A stretch of 64,000 nt of DNA. Source: Spirosoma foliorum (lineage in GTDB: Bacteria; Bacteroidota; Bacteroidia; Cytophagales; Spirosomataceae). Location: assembly GCF_014117325.1 (NCBI RefSeq), contig NZ_CP059732.1, positions 3,113,001 through 3,177,000 of the forward strand. Direction: 5' to 3'. Of this stretch, positions 40,504 to 47,920 are shown piece by piece. The notes under the pieces were generated by a model. The model did no database searches. It was not told where the DNA came from and worked only from the letters and a program-made list of their open reading frames with translations. Positions within the stretch are counted from its first letter, which is position 1. The number at the start of each line of letters is the position of its first letter. The translations under genes were made by a program, and so were the position numbers.

Positions 40504-40875
40504 ATAGTATAATTGAAGGTTAATTGTATATTAAACGGTATTATATTTTGTTTTATTGAAACTAATTATAAAAATACTTAAATATTTTGTTTATCAAATA
40601 CCCAAATAGTAATAATAAAAATACCTAGTCCCGTTTATTGTTTTTTTTAGTTACTCATATTTACACCGCTCTTAAACAAACCTTGCTTAGTAGCAAGCTA
40701 TTCAAGTTATCCTCTACGTGAATTGGGGGATTCGGTTGTACCTACAGGCTTCGGCCGGTGTTTTGGATCATGCAATACGGGCTGAAGCCCGTAGGTACAA
40801 TCTAATCACCTAGGACATCCACATAATAGCAAACGTTTTATCAGACAAAATGAGTGGTTTTCAGGTTATCGATGT
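40504..40875. other. Divergent gap CAP / quinone oxidoreductase
   Basis: 372 bases: a very AT-rich first half (AAAATACTTAAATATTTT dyad near 40571) and a palindrome at 40736-40800. No gene or clear promoter. Confidence 0.55.
40736..40800. repeat. Palindrome upstream of the quinone oxidoreductase
   Basis: TTGTACCTAC (40736-40745) pairs with GTAGGTACAA (40791-40800), extended inward by GGCTTCGGCC / GGGCTGAAGCC with mismatches. Confidence 0.8.
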
Positions 40876-41850
40876 ATGAAAGCAGTTCGTATAATCCGAC
40901 AAGACGATAGCAACATACTTCAACTACAGGAATGCCCTATTCCACCACTCGAACCTGGACAGGTATTGATTCGAGTTCGGGCGGCTGGCGTCAATAGAAG
41001 CGATATTCTCTTACGGGAAGGGGGTTATGGAACAGACCCGATCGGTCAGATTCCGGGACTTGAAGTTGCTGGAATTATTGAGCAATGTGGGCCTAACACC
41101 AGTCGATGGCAAATTGGGGATCGGGTTTGTGCGCTCATTGCTGGCGGTGGCTATGCGGACTATGTCGCTGTCGATGAGCGGCATTGCCTGCCTATTCCGG
41201 CAGGTTTATCCTTTGTTGAAGCAGCTTCCTTACCCGAAACTGTTCTGACTGTCTGGTCAACGGTTTTCCAGTGGGCACATCTGACAACGGGTGAAAACTT
41301 TCTTATTCATGGTGGAAGCAGTGGAATTGGCGTCACGGCCATTCAGCTGGCGAAAGCATTCGGAGCAACTGTCTATGCAACGGCAGGCAGTAAAGAAAAA
41401 TGTGCTACCTGCGAACAGTTAGGGGCCACTAAATGCGTCAATTATAAAGAAGAAGACTTTGAAAAAGCGCTTGCGGACGTGGGCATCAACGTTGTGCTCG
41501 ACATGGTTGGGGGCGATTATACCCCTAAAAATCTCCGGCTACTCGCTACCGATGGACGACTGATGTTTATCAATGCCATGAAAGGTGCCGATAGTCAGAT
41601 CCATATTCCAACCCTGATGCAAAAACGGATTACGCTTAGCGGCAGTATGCTCAAACCACGCGACGCCCAGTTTAAAGCCGATCTGGTTGCGGATGTCCAA
41701 GAGAGAGTTTGGCTATTAGTAATCGATGGTCGCCTGAAGCCTATTGTTTACCGGACTTTTCCGCTGGCAGAAGCCGCTCAGGCACAAGCGTTGATGGCAA
41801 CTGGTGAACACATTGGTAAAATCATCCTTGATATTCTTGAAGGCGAATAA
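40876..41850 (+). CDS. NAD(P)H-quinone oxidoreductase-like, medium-chain reductase (zinc-free)
   Basis: 324 residues. GroES-like N-domain (VLIRVRAAGVNRSDILLREGGYG, GLEVAGIIEQCGP) and a Rossmann domain with FLIHGGSSGIGVTAIQLAKAFGA (about 142-165) and VVLDMVGGDY. The zinc-ligand cysteines of alcohol dehydrogenases are missing, as in QOR/PIG3-type quinone reductases. It probably reduces quinones or enones with NADPH. It is closed by a hairpin at 41860-41936. Confidence 0.93.
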   Translation: MKAVRIIRQDDSNILQLQECPIPPLEPGQVLIRVRAAGVNRSDILLREGGYGTDPIGQIPGLEVAGIIEQCGPNTSRWQIGDRVCALIAGGGYADYVAVDERHCLPIPAGLSFVEAASLPETVLTVWSTVFQWAHLTTGENFLIHGGSSGIGVTAIQLAKAFGATVYATAGSKEKCATCEQLGATKCVNYKEEDFEKALADVGINVVLDMVGGDYTPKNLRLLATDGRLMFINAMKGADSQIHIPTLMQKRITLSGSMLKPRDAQFKADLVADVQERVWLLVIDGRLKPIVYRTFPLAEAAQAQALMATGEHIGKIILDILEGE

Positions 41851-41859
41851 CTTATAGGC

Positions 41860-41936
41860 AAAAGTGGATGGAAAACCGTGCCACGGTTCTTTCATGATGT
41901 TTAAATAAACCGTGGCACGGCTTCCCATCCACTTTT
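41860..41936. repeat. Imperfect palindrome after the quinone oxidoreductase
   Basis: AAAAGTGGATGG (41860-41871) pairs with 41925-41936; an inner ACCGTGCCACGGTT pairs with AACCGTGGCACGG. Likely terminator. Confidence 0.85.
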
Positions 41937-41973
41937 GAGAAAGTCCTAACTAACTGTAAACCATACAAATGTT

Positions 41974-41981
41974 TACCTTTG
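41974..41981 (+). promoter_or_regulatory. -7 box of the DUF2071 gene
   Basis: TACCTTTG, full match to TAnnTTTG; start near 41987, 25 bases before the ATG at 42012. It overlaps an in-frame TTG at 41979, which rules that codon out as the start. The -33 region is weak. Confidence 0.55.
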
Positions 41982-42011
41982 GCTCATGGAAAACTGGCCT
42001 TCCTGACCCCT

Positions 42012-42734
42012 ATGGCAACTACTTTTCTCAACGCCGAATGGCGAAATCTAATCTTTGCCAACTATGCCCTCGATCGTCGGGTACTGGCGCCCCTTGTTCC
42101 ATACGGCACCGAACTCGACGAGTTTAACGGCGTATGCTACGCGAGTCTGGTAGGGTTTTATTTCCAGAATGTAAAACTGCTGGGTCGTGTGCCAGTGCCC
42201 TTCCATCGGGAGTTTGAAGAGTTCAACTTACGGTTTTATGTCCGACGGAAATCGCCCACTGGCTGGAGACGCGGTGTCGTATTTGTGAAAGAGTTGGTCC
42301 CCAAATTCGCCATTTCTCTGGTAGCCAATACACTATATGGCGAACCTTATGAAACGCACCCCATGCGCCATCGTTGGGATATTCAGGAACATGTCCAACA
42401 TATTGAGTATGAGTGGGAAGTTGACTCTCACTGGAACCGTATTCGGGTCAGTGCCGACCGAATCGGACATACGCTTGTGGCCGAAAGTGAGGAAGCCTTT
42501 ATCACCGAACATTACTGGGGTTATACACGACGGGGTGATGAACGTACATCAGAATATGAAGTTGTTCACCCGCCCTGGAACATCTACCCAGTAAAGACCT
42601 ACGACGTTCGCTGCGATGTAGCCACTCTCTACGGAACTGACTTTGTACCGTTTTTTGAGCATCCACCCGTTTCGGTATTTCTGGCCGATGGGTCAGCGGT
42701 TACCGTCAAATCGGGCGATGAAATAGACCACTGA
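42012..42734 (+). CDS. DUF2071 (YqjF-like) protein
   Basis: 240 residues from the ATG at 42012 (ATTFLNAEWRNLIFANYALD). Conserved family parts are LAPLVPYGTELDEFNGVCYASLVGFYF, EFEEFNLRFYVRR and GVVFVKELVPKFAISLVANTLYGEPYETHPM. The fold resembles acetoacetate decarboxylase-like barrels, and no catalytic function is established. Cytoplasmic. It has its own promoter and no operon partner. Confidence 0.88.
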   Translation: MATTFLNAEWRNLIFANYALDRRVLAPLVPYGTELDEFNGVCYASLVGFYFQNVKLLGRVPVPFHREFEEFNLRFYVRRKSPTGWRRGVVFVKELVPKFAISLVANTLYGEPYETHPMRHRWDIQEHVQHIEYEWEVDSHWNRIRVSADRIGHTLVAESEEAFITEHYWGYTRRGDERTSEYEVVHPPWNIYPVKTYDVRCDVATLYGTDFVPFFEHPPVSVFLADGSAVTVKSGDEIDH

Positions 42735-42796
42735 TTTTCAGCAATATAAGCTATCATTTCACGCTTAAAAATCATAATAATCACCAGTCAATTTGC

Positions 42797-42827
42797 TTGA
42801 TAAAGTGCGATAAAACTCGTATATTTA
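42797..42827 (+). promoter_or_regulatory. Promoter candidate of the 83-residue gene
   Basis: TTGA at 42797-42800, 19 bases, then TATATTTA at 42820-42827 (one mismatch in TAnnTTTG). Start near 42833, 22 bases before the ATG. Confidence 0.5.
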
Positions 42828-42854
42828 ATATAGAAAATCAATCAATTACACCGT

Positions 42855-43106
42855 ATGCAAACGCAGCCAATAGCCCCAGAAAGTCCATTCTTACCAAGTC
42901 CAGAAAACTTTCTGAATGATGTTGAAAACTGCCTCAGTTTGTACACGCTCAACGTGTTAAAAGACCGGTTAGTTAGCCAGCATCAGACTAATCCTCAGAT
43001 CAACACCGAAGCCTACGATGCCATCTGGAAAGCTATGCATCGGAAGTCATGGAAGCTTAAAGGCAAATGGAACAAATACCGTCATCGCTTTCTGGCTAAT
43101 TCTTAA
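42855..43106 (+). CDS. Small hypothetical protein, 83 residues
   Basis: I do not recognise a family. The N-terminus is proline-rich (TQPIAPESPFLPSPENF); the rest should be helical with a strongly basic tryptophan-containing end (AIWKAMHRKSWKLKGKWNKYRHRF), which might bind nucleic acid or membrane. A fair promoter upstream and non-random composition support a real gene. The nested palindrome of 43124-43404 follows directly. Confidence 0.55.
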   Translation: MQTQPIAPESPFLPSPENFLNDVENCLSLYTLNVLKDRLVSQHQTNPQINTEAYDAIWKAMHRKSWKLKGKWNKYRHRFLANS

Positions 43107-43123
43107 AAAGGAACTGTTCATCA

Positions 43124-43404
43124 TTTTTGTCATTCCGACGCCGGGAGGAAGCTTAGGAATGAGCCTGTTTAGGATTTCAGTTCGAGAGCATTTTTGTCAT
43201 CCCGACGCAGGACCGGGCCGCCGGAGCGGGGATATTCTGTAGCCGGAAGTTTTTCAGTCTAATCCGAATATCCCCGCTCCGGCGGCCCGGTCCTGCGTCG
43301 GGATGACAAAAATCACTCAACTCTTATCCTTTTTCAAAATCCTAAACAGGTTCATTGACAAATAAGCTGCTTTAAGCTTCATCCTGGCGTCGGAATGACA
43401 AAAA
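43124..43404. repeat. Three-level nested palindrome with a perfect 48-bp inner stem
   Basis: Outer arms with TTTTGTCATTCCGACGCC (43125-43142) pair with GGCGTCGGAATGACAAAA near 43385-43402. A middle pair GCCTGTTTAGGATTT (43162-43176) matches AAATCCTAAACAGG near 43338. The inner stem 43190-43237 is exactly complementary to 43266-43313. Outer and inner arms are themselves related (TTTTGTCAT-TCCGACGC / TTTTGTCATCCCGACGC), as if one copy inserted into another. It fills the gap between convergent genes. Confidence 0.93.
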
Positions 43405-43458
43405 ACAATCTAGATTTTCTTTACTCTGTCCCTTGGTGGTTAAAATCCGCGCGACTAG

Positions 43459-45540
43459 TTAATGTGTTAGCCAAACCTGCTGCGTGAAAGCACCATTGAC
43501 GGCCGCATCCCAAAACTCAACTCGTACCCAGGTTCTATTTTTGAGATTCGTTGTAAAGTTAAATGCCTGTTTGCCAAAGGGTAACGTATTCGTTAAATCA
43601 ATCCGTTCACGAAATACCTGCTTGCCATCACCGGATATAATTTCAGCAAACGTTAGCGGAAATGTCCAGTTAACATTCAGATTGATCGTTGCTTTTCCAT
43701 CGGCAGGCAGTTGCAGTGTCTCCCCCGCCCCTTTGCCGTTGACCGTGAATTTGGGTAGCATAATTTCACCCGTTGTTACGAAGAATTTCCCCTGCTTCAT
43801 CACATCCAGAACGGGTTGCCAGCCTTTACTGTATTCGGGTAGTTTATCCAGTTGTAGGTAATTGACATTCAGGTGGGCGTAGGTTTCGTTCTCTGGCTCC
43901 ATCGAAAAAATGTCCGACTCAGCGATGACGTGTTTTTTCAAGCCCCAATTGGCCATATCGTCCATCAGGTCTAACACCCGTCGACTCAATCTTGGCTCCG
44001 ACAAATCGGCGGGAATATTTTTCCAGGCGGCCCCAAAAAAGTGGTCGGATTTATAGAATTCTTCGTCTCTGTATTGATCCGGGAAACCTGTTGATCCTTT
44101 CGTTCGGGCGTGGGCTGTCCAGGCAAGGCCATTTTCGACCTGCAGAAGCTTCAGCATATCGTTTTTATCGGCAATGCGATATACTTTTCCGTAGGTTGGA
44201 TCGTCTGTTACAAATGGCATATCAGGCTTTCGGGACATAATCCAGTACACCGGCTTTGGAAAGAAGTCCAGCCAGTGCCCTCCGAAAAAATTGTTAGGTT
44301 CTTCTCCCGGAAGCAGCAGAAAATCACTGTCAGAGAGTCGTTTGCACTCACCGAAAAGCGTTTTGAGTTCAAGTAATCGCTGATCATCAGGCCCTTTGGG
44401 GTGTCCCGGTCCATGAAACTCGGCCAGATGCACAATATTGACACCAGCGTTTTTGAACACCTTCACAAAGTTAGGCACTTCGGGCACCGGCTTTCCCGCC
44501 AGCACCGTGTTCATGGTATGCTCGTTGTGAAAGTGGCTCGACATCGTTTTGTATCCTGACACCACCGGGTACTTGTCGTTGTGCGTGAATCGCTTGACTT
44601 CGTCAAGAGCTTTAGCGGGGGTATCGGCGCTCAGCAGGCAGAAAAAGTTTAGTCGTTGCTGGGTTCCTGGAGGGGCGTTGACCCAGGGAACCCAACGTCT
44701 ATCACCCATTAAATCCTGCCGGATACCAATACCAAAATCAGGAATCAGGCTCCGATACTTGGTCCCATACCACGTAAAATCAAGGTTGTAGGCTTCATCC
44801 AGCGGATAGAAATACTGGTGTGGTGCGGGAAAAACGGCCAGACTTCCGCTCTTGGTAACGCCAATAATTGTTCGGTATTTAACCGCCTGGGCTTTATTAG
44901 GCAGATTCAGGTCAGCGGCAATACTCTGCATATTGTTGTCCGTATCGGCCCAGGCCAATGTGTTCCACACAGGCTGCTTCGTCACTAATCCTGCGTCGTA
45001 CAGAATGGCCGTTGAGTCCACTTCGGTGGCCATTACGGCAGCCACATTAATCAATGGGCTACCTGCATACACTGTAATTTCAAGTGCCCCACTAAAGGTA
45101 GCCGCTTTTACTTCTGAGAGCCGCACTACCGTCCGTGTGCCGATGGTTTTGACGCTGGCAGCCCGCTTGGTCAACTCAACCGCGTAGGATTTATGGGGCA
45201 ACTTATTGGTCTTGTCGAAAAAGATATTCCAGCCATTTTGAGAGACTAAATCCCGCTTACCAATAGTCAGCACGAAGGCAGGGTCCAGCTCTTTCACAAT
45301 CTCATGAACTTTGCCTTGCTGGGTTAACTGAATGCTGCTGAAGAGTGGTTTTGCCTGGTTGAGATTGAGGACAAGTTTAGCCGTTTCTTTCCCCTTGGCA
45401 GGCCAGCTTATCACCAAACTGTTTCCCTGACTCGTTACACTCGTACCACTCTTTTTCTGGTAACCAGACAAATCTACCGGCAGTTGTGCGTGAGCAACCT
45501 GGCAAATCAGCCCTGCTAAAATCAATAGCCGTAGCTTCAT
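43459..45540 (-). CDS. Secreted PHP/CehA-like metallohydrolase-like protein
   Basis: 693 residues from the ATG at 45540 (signal KLRLLILAGLICQVAHAQ). The N-terminal half (about 25-335) is beta-rich. The segment SSHFHNEHTMNTVLAGK to VNIVHLAEFHGPGHPKGPDD, then LLPGEEPNNFFGGHWLDFF and TAHARTKGSTGFPD, carry His/Asp/Glu residues in the order of PHP-fold metal-dependent phosphoesterases (CehA/McbA type). The C-terminus is an Ig-like beta domain (VEFWDAAVNGAFTQQVWLTH end). Substrate unknown. An in-frame ATG at 45576 is before the signal peptide and unlikely. Confidence 0.6.
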   Translation of the reverse strand: MKLRLLILAGLICQVAHAQLPVDLSGYQKKSGTSVTSQGNSLVISWPAKGKETAKLVLNLNQAKPLFSSIQLTQQGKVHEIVKELDPAFVLTIGKRDLVSQNGWNIFFDKTNKLPHKSYAVELTKRAASVKTIGTRTVVRLSEVKAATFSGALEITVYAGSPLINVAAVMATEVDSTAILYDAGLVTKQPVWNTLAWADTDNNMQSIAADLNLPNKAQAVKYRTIIGVTKSGSLAVFPAPHQYFYPLDEAYNLDFTWYGTKYRSLIPDFGIGIRQDLMGDRRWVPWVNAPPGTQQRLNFFCLLSADTPAKALDEVKRFTHNDKYPVVSGYKTMSSHFHNEHTMNTVLAGKPVPEVPNFVKVFKNAGVNIVHLAEFHGPGHPKGPDDQRLLELKTLFGECKRLSDSDFLLLPGEEPNNFFGGHWLDFFPKPVYWIMSRKPDMPFVTDDPTYGKVYRIADKNDMLKLLQVENGLAWTAHARTKGSTGFPDQYRDEEFYKSDHFFGAAWKNIPADLSEPRLSRRVLDLMDDMANWGLKKHVIAESDIFSMEPENETYAHLNVNYLQLDKLPEYSKGWQPVLDVMKQGKFFVTTGEIMLPKFTVNGKGAGETLQLPADGKATINLNVNWTFPLTFAEIISGDGKQVFRERIDLTNTLPFGKQAFNFTTNLKNRTWVRVEFWDAAVNGAFTQQVWLTH

Positions 45541-45632
45541 AAATCGTCTCCGTTTTGACCCACATAAGGGAATCATTAGGAGAATCTAATGCAGAAACTT
45601 ACTGAGCTGATAATCGTACTATTTGCCAAAAG

Positions 45633-46511
45633 CTATTGAACAAACGCTCGTAGTCGATTAGCCACCTCGTCAGGAGCCTCTTCAGGTGCGTAGTGACCGC
45701 TACCCGGAATAATTTGCCCGCTAACATTGACTAACCCACTTTCTCGAAAACCCGTCAGATAGTCTTCAATAGTTCCGTATTCATGCTCTCCTCGCAGGTA
45801 CAGCAGGGGTGTTTGAACGAGTTCTCCTTTAGCAGCAATATTCTCCTTTTCATCCTGTCCAAAGGCTCGATACCACTCAAAACCAGTATGAAGCGCATCA
45901 TAACTGGCATAGGCTTCGGCATACGCATTCCGGGCCTGCTCGTCGATCTTATCGGGCTTCGCGGAGATGGTGTTGAAGAAATAATCGAAATAGATGCGTT
46001 GTTTCCCCATTACCAACGCTTCGGGCAAATCGGGAATGGAGTGAAAGGGAAAGTGCCAGATGTGCGGATTCTGTTTCACTAAATTCCAGGGATCAACTCC
46101 TGGAACAACGACATTCATAATGACCGCCCTGGCGAGATCGGTTGGGTATGCCCGCAAAAAAGCATAAGTAACCATACCTCCGAGATCATGCCCAACTAAG
46201 GTTACGTTCGTCAGTCCTAGTTCGGCAAGTACACCCTTTACATAATGAGCAATGGTGAGTGTGTCATTAGTCGGAATTTTTTCAGACTCGCCAATCCCCG
46301 GCAAATCAATAGCCAGCGTGTAGAATTCATCAGCCAGAGATGTCATCACATTTCGGAATGCCAGCCAACTTTGGGGAAAGCCATGTAAAAACAATACAGC
46401 GGGTTTGGTTGCTTGCCCAGCCGAAATCACATGTATAGACACGCCATCTACGGTTACTTGATTGTGTTGAAATGACGGTTCAGGGCGCGTCTTATCAGAG
46501 TTGGTCGTCAT
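45633..46511 (-). CDS. Alpha/beta hydrolase, epoxide hydrolase/haloalkane dehalogenase-like
   Basis: 292 residues. Oxyanion motif H43-G-F-P in FLHGFPQSW, nucleophile D109 in VGHDLGGMV (Asp rather than Ser, as in epoxide hydrolases and dehalogenases), and the C-terminal catalytic histidine in GSGHYAPEEAPDEV. Cytoplasmic. It overlaps the end of the YjbR gene by 17 bases, so the two form an operon with YjbR first. Substrate unknown. Confidence 0.92.
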   Translation of the reverse strand: MTTNSDKTRPEPSFQHNQVTVDGVSIHVISAGQATKPAVLFLHGFPQSWLAFRNVMTSLADEFYTLAIDLPGIGESEKIPTNDTLTIAHYVKGVLAELGLTNVTLVGHDLGGMVTYAFLRAYPTDLARAVIMNVVVPGVDPWNLVKQNPHIWHFPFHSIPDLPEALVMGKQRIYFDYFFNTISAKPDKIDEQARNAYAEAYASYDALHTGFEWYRAFGQDEKENIAAKGELVQTPLLYLRGEHEYGTIEDYLTGFRESGLVNVSGQIIPGSGHYAPEEAPDEVANRLRAFVQ

Positions 46512-46851
46512 AATTTGGTCGGACTAGGTCTGCCAACTTCTTCGGTGCGACTTCACAATAAGCAGCCATTAGAGCGTCGAGCAGCGTTTCTTCGTTTACC
46601 TTCTGTAAACTGACCAATGTCCATCCCTGTTTTCCCCATTTATTAGGCACTGGATAGATAACCGTCCGATCAAATGTTGAGAAAAGGTCCTGATCAATTT
46701 CTGATAATTTCAGACAACACCGATTTTCTTTGGCATTGAGCGTTACAACAACCTTCTTTCCTACTTTAAACGACGTTTTGTCGAAGTGAGGCCCTTCGGT
46801 CATTTGGGGAAACGACAGGGCCATTTCCCGGAATCTCTCGATCTCCACCAT
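46495..46851 (-). CDS. MmcQ/YjbR-family protein
   Basis: 118 residues, complete domain: ALSFPQMTEGPHFDKTSFKVGKKVVVTLN, CLKLSEIDQDLFS, VPNKWGKQGWTLVSLQKVNEETLLDALMAAYCEVAPKKLADLV. YjbR proteins have a CyaY-like fold and may bind DNA; their role is unsettled. First gene of an operon with the alpha/beta hydrolase. Confidence 0.92.
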   Translation of the reverse strand: MVEIERFREMALSFPQMTEGPHFDKTSFKVGKKVVVTLNAKENRCCLKLSEIDQDLFSTFDRTVIYPVPNKWGKQGWTLVSLQKVNEETLLDALMAAYCEVAPKKLADLVRPNYDDQL

Positions 46852-46919
46852 GAGTTAACGCGTATTCAGTTTGTTTTCAGAAGAACCTGTTCTGCGATTA
46901 TAAAATTTCATTCTAATCA

Positions 46920-46927
46920 CAAAGATA
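46920..46927 (-). promoter_or_regulatory. -7 box of the YjbR–hydrolase operon
   Basis: Minus strand reads TATCTTTG, a full match; start near 46914, about 63 bases before the YjbR ATG. TTGG upstream is at 14 rather than 19 bases. Confidence 0.5.
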
Positions 46928-46982
46928 GTTGAGGACCCAGACCAAGGATTAGATCACTGGATGTCAAACAATTAAAATTTCG

Positions 46983-47486
46983 ATGATCCGTTCTGCCAGT
47001 AGAACTAAATCGAATTATATCATGCCATCAGCCCTCCTTGCCTTAAGCTTCTTCTATTACTCAGTTACGAGTGCTCAACCCATCGTTGATCAACAACCAG
47101 TATCAAATAAAAACTGGTCAATTTTTCTTCAAGCTATTCACAACGATCCAGCTTTGTCTAAAAAGCTAGGTCAGTCAATGACACCTGATCAGTGGGGTAA
47201 GCAGCAAACCAGCCCTAAAAATCAGGACGCTCCTGTGGTGGGCGTAAGTTGGCATCAAGCTTTAGCGTACTGCGAATGGCGTAGCGTAACGGCTACCTAT
47301 TTACTCACGCACGCAAAAATAGCTCCTTATCAAACCATGCAGATGGCAAATGCATCTGCCAAGACGCTGGTTACCTATCGTCTTCCCAGTGAACAGGAAT
47401 GGAAAAAATTCGCTAGTCATTTTACTAGTAAAGCGAATTCGGGTATAAGCTTTCACTGCGTTCGTTCTATCAAAAGAGTGGCTTAG
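46983..47486 (+). CDS. Shortened SUMF1/FGE-sulfatase-domain protein, exported
   Basis: 167 residues with a signal-like N-terminus (ALLALSFFYYSVTSAQ, cut near residue 32). It keeps landmarks of the formylglycine-generating-enzyme fold: APVVGVSWHQALAYCEWRS, VTYRLPSEQEWKKFASHF and a closing HCVRS like the family's FRCV. The 150 or so residues normally between EEW and FRC are missing. Gliding/type IX secretion proteins GldJ and GldK use this fold without catalysis; this short form may be a structural relic or a small adaptor. Not expected to be an active FGE. Confidence 0.7.
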   Translation: MIRSASRTKSNYIMPSALLALSFFYYSVTSAQPIVDQQPVSNKNWSIFLQAIHNDPALSKKLGQSMTPDQWGKQQTSPKNQDAPVVGVSWHQALAYCEWRSVTATYLLTHAKIAPYQTMQMANASAKTLVTYRLPSEQEWKKFASHFTSKANSGISFHCVRSIKRVA

Positions 47487-47487
47487 T

Positions 47488-47574
47488 ATTTATCATTCTC
47501 GCCGGGTAAAACCCAGCGCAGCTCATCCATTCTGTGTTTTTGCGCCGGATTTTAACCCGGCAAGAATGATAAAT
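47488..47574. repeat. Inverted repeat, TCGCCGGGTTAAAACCCAGC family, copy 2
   Basis: Left arm 47488-47520 and right arm 47541-47574 pair with a few mismatches. Stem and loop words (CATTCTGTGTTTTTGCGCC) match the 19511-19595 element. Confidence 0.9.
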
Positions 47575-47589
47575 CTACAGAACACTAGT

Positions 47590-47681
47590 TCATTCCTTTT
47601 GCTCCAATAACTGCTTCAGTGCCTTTTTCCCATCCTCGTTACTGGGGCAGAGTTGTCAATTTGCATTTTGATCGTCGCCAT
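47590..47681 (-). pseudogene. Possible frameshifted small-gene remnant
   Basis: On the minus strand an ATG at 47681 opens MATIKMQIDNSAPV, and a second frame ends NEDGKKALKQLLEQKE before a TGA at 47590. Each half looks protein-like, and a one- or two-base shift near 47645 would join them into a small protein of about 30 residues. No family recognised; a chance match is quite possible. Confidence 0.25.
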
Positions 47682-47847
47682 CGTTGCGCGCTTATTGTCA
47701 AAATCAACTCGACCTATTAACGGTTGATGTCTTACCCGTACTGCTGAGTAAATCTAAAAAAACGAACCAAATTCGTCACATGGGTTTGTTATGCCTTATT
47801 AGTAGATGATTCCCAACCCACCTTTGTGAAAGCCGTCTCACTTATGG

Positions 47848-47894
47848 GAGGGTTTATTGAGAGGCCCCACTTTGTGCCACCTCAATAAACCCTC
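47848..47894. terminator. Hairpin downstream of the giant secreted protein
   Basis: GAGGGTTTATTGAG (47848-47861) pairs exactly with 47881-47894. It is the likely terminator for the minus-strand gene that ends at 47921. Confidence 0.75.
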
Positions 47895-47920
47895 TCACTA
47901 GTCCTCTTTTATAGAACATC

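Larger units (their letters stand above)
47487..47920. other. Convergent gap SUMF1-like / giant secreted protein
   Basis: 434 bases: the 47488-47574 dispersed repeat, the possible remnant at 47590-47681, about 150 bases with nothing recognisable, then the hairpin at 47848-47894. Confidence 0.55.
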
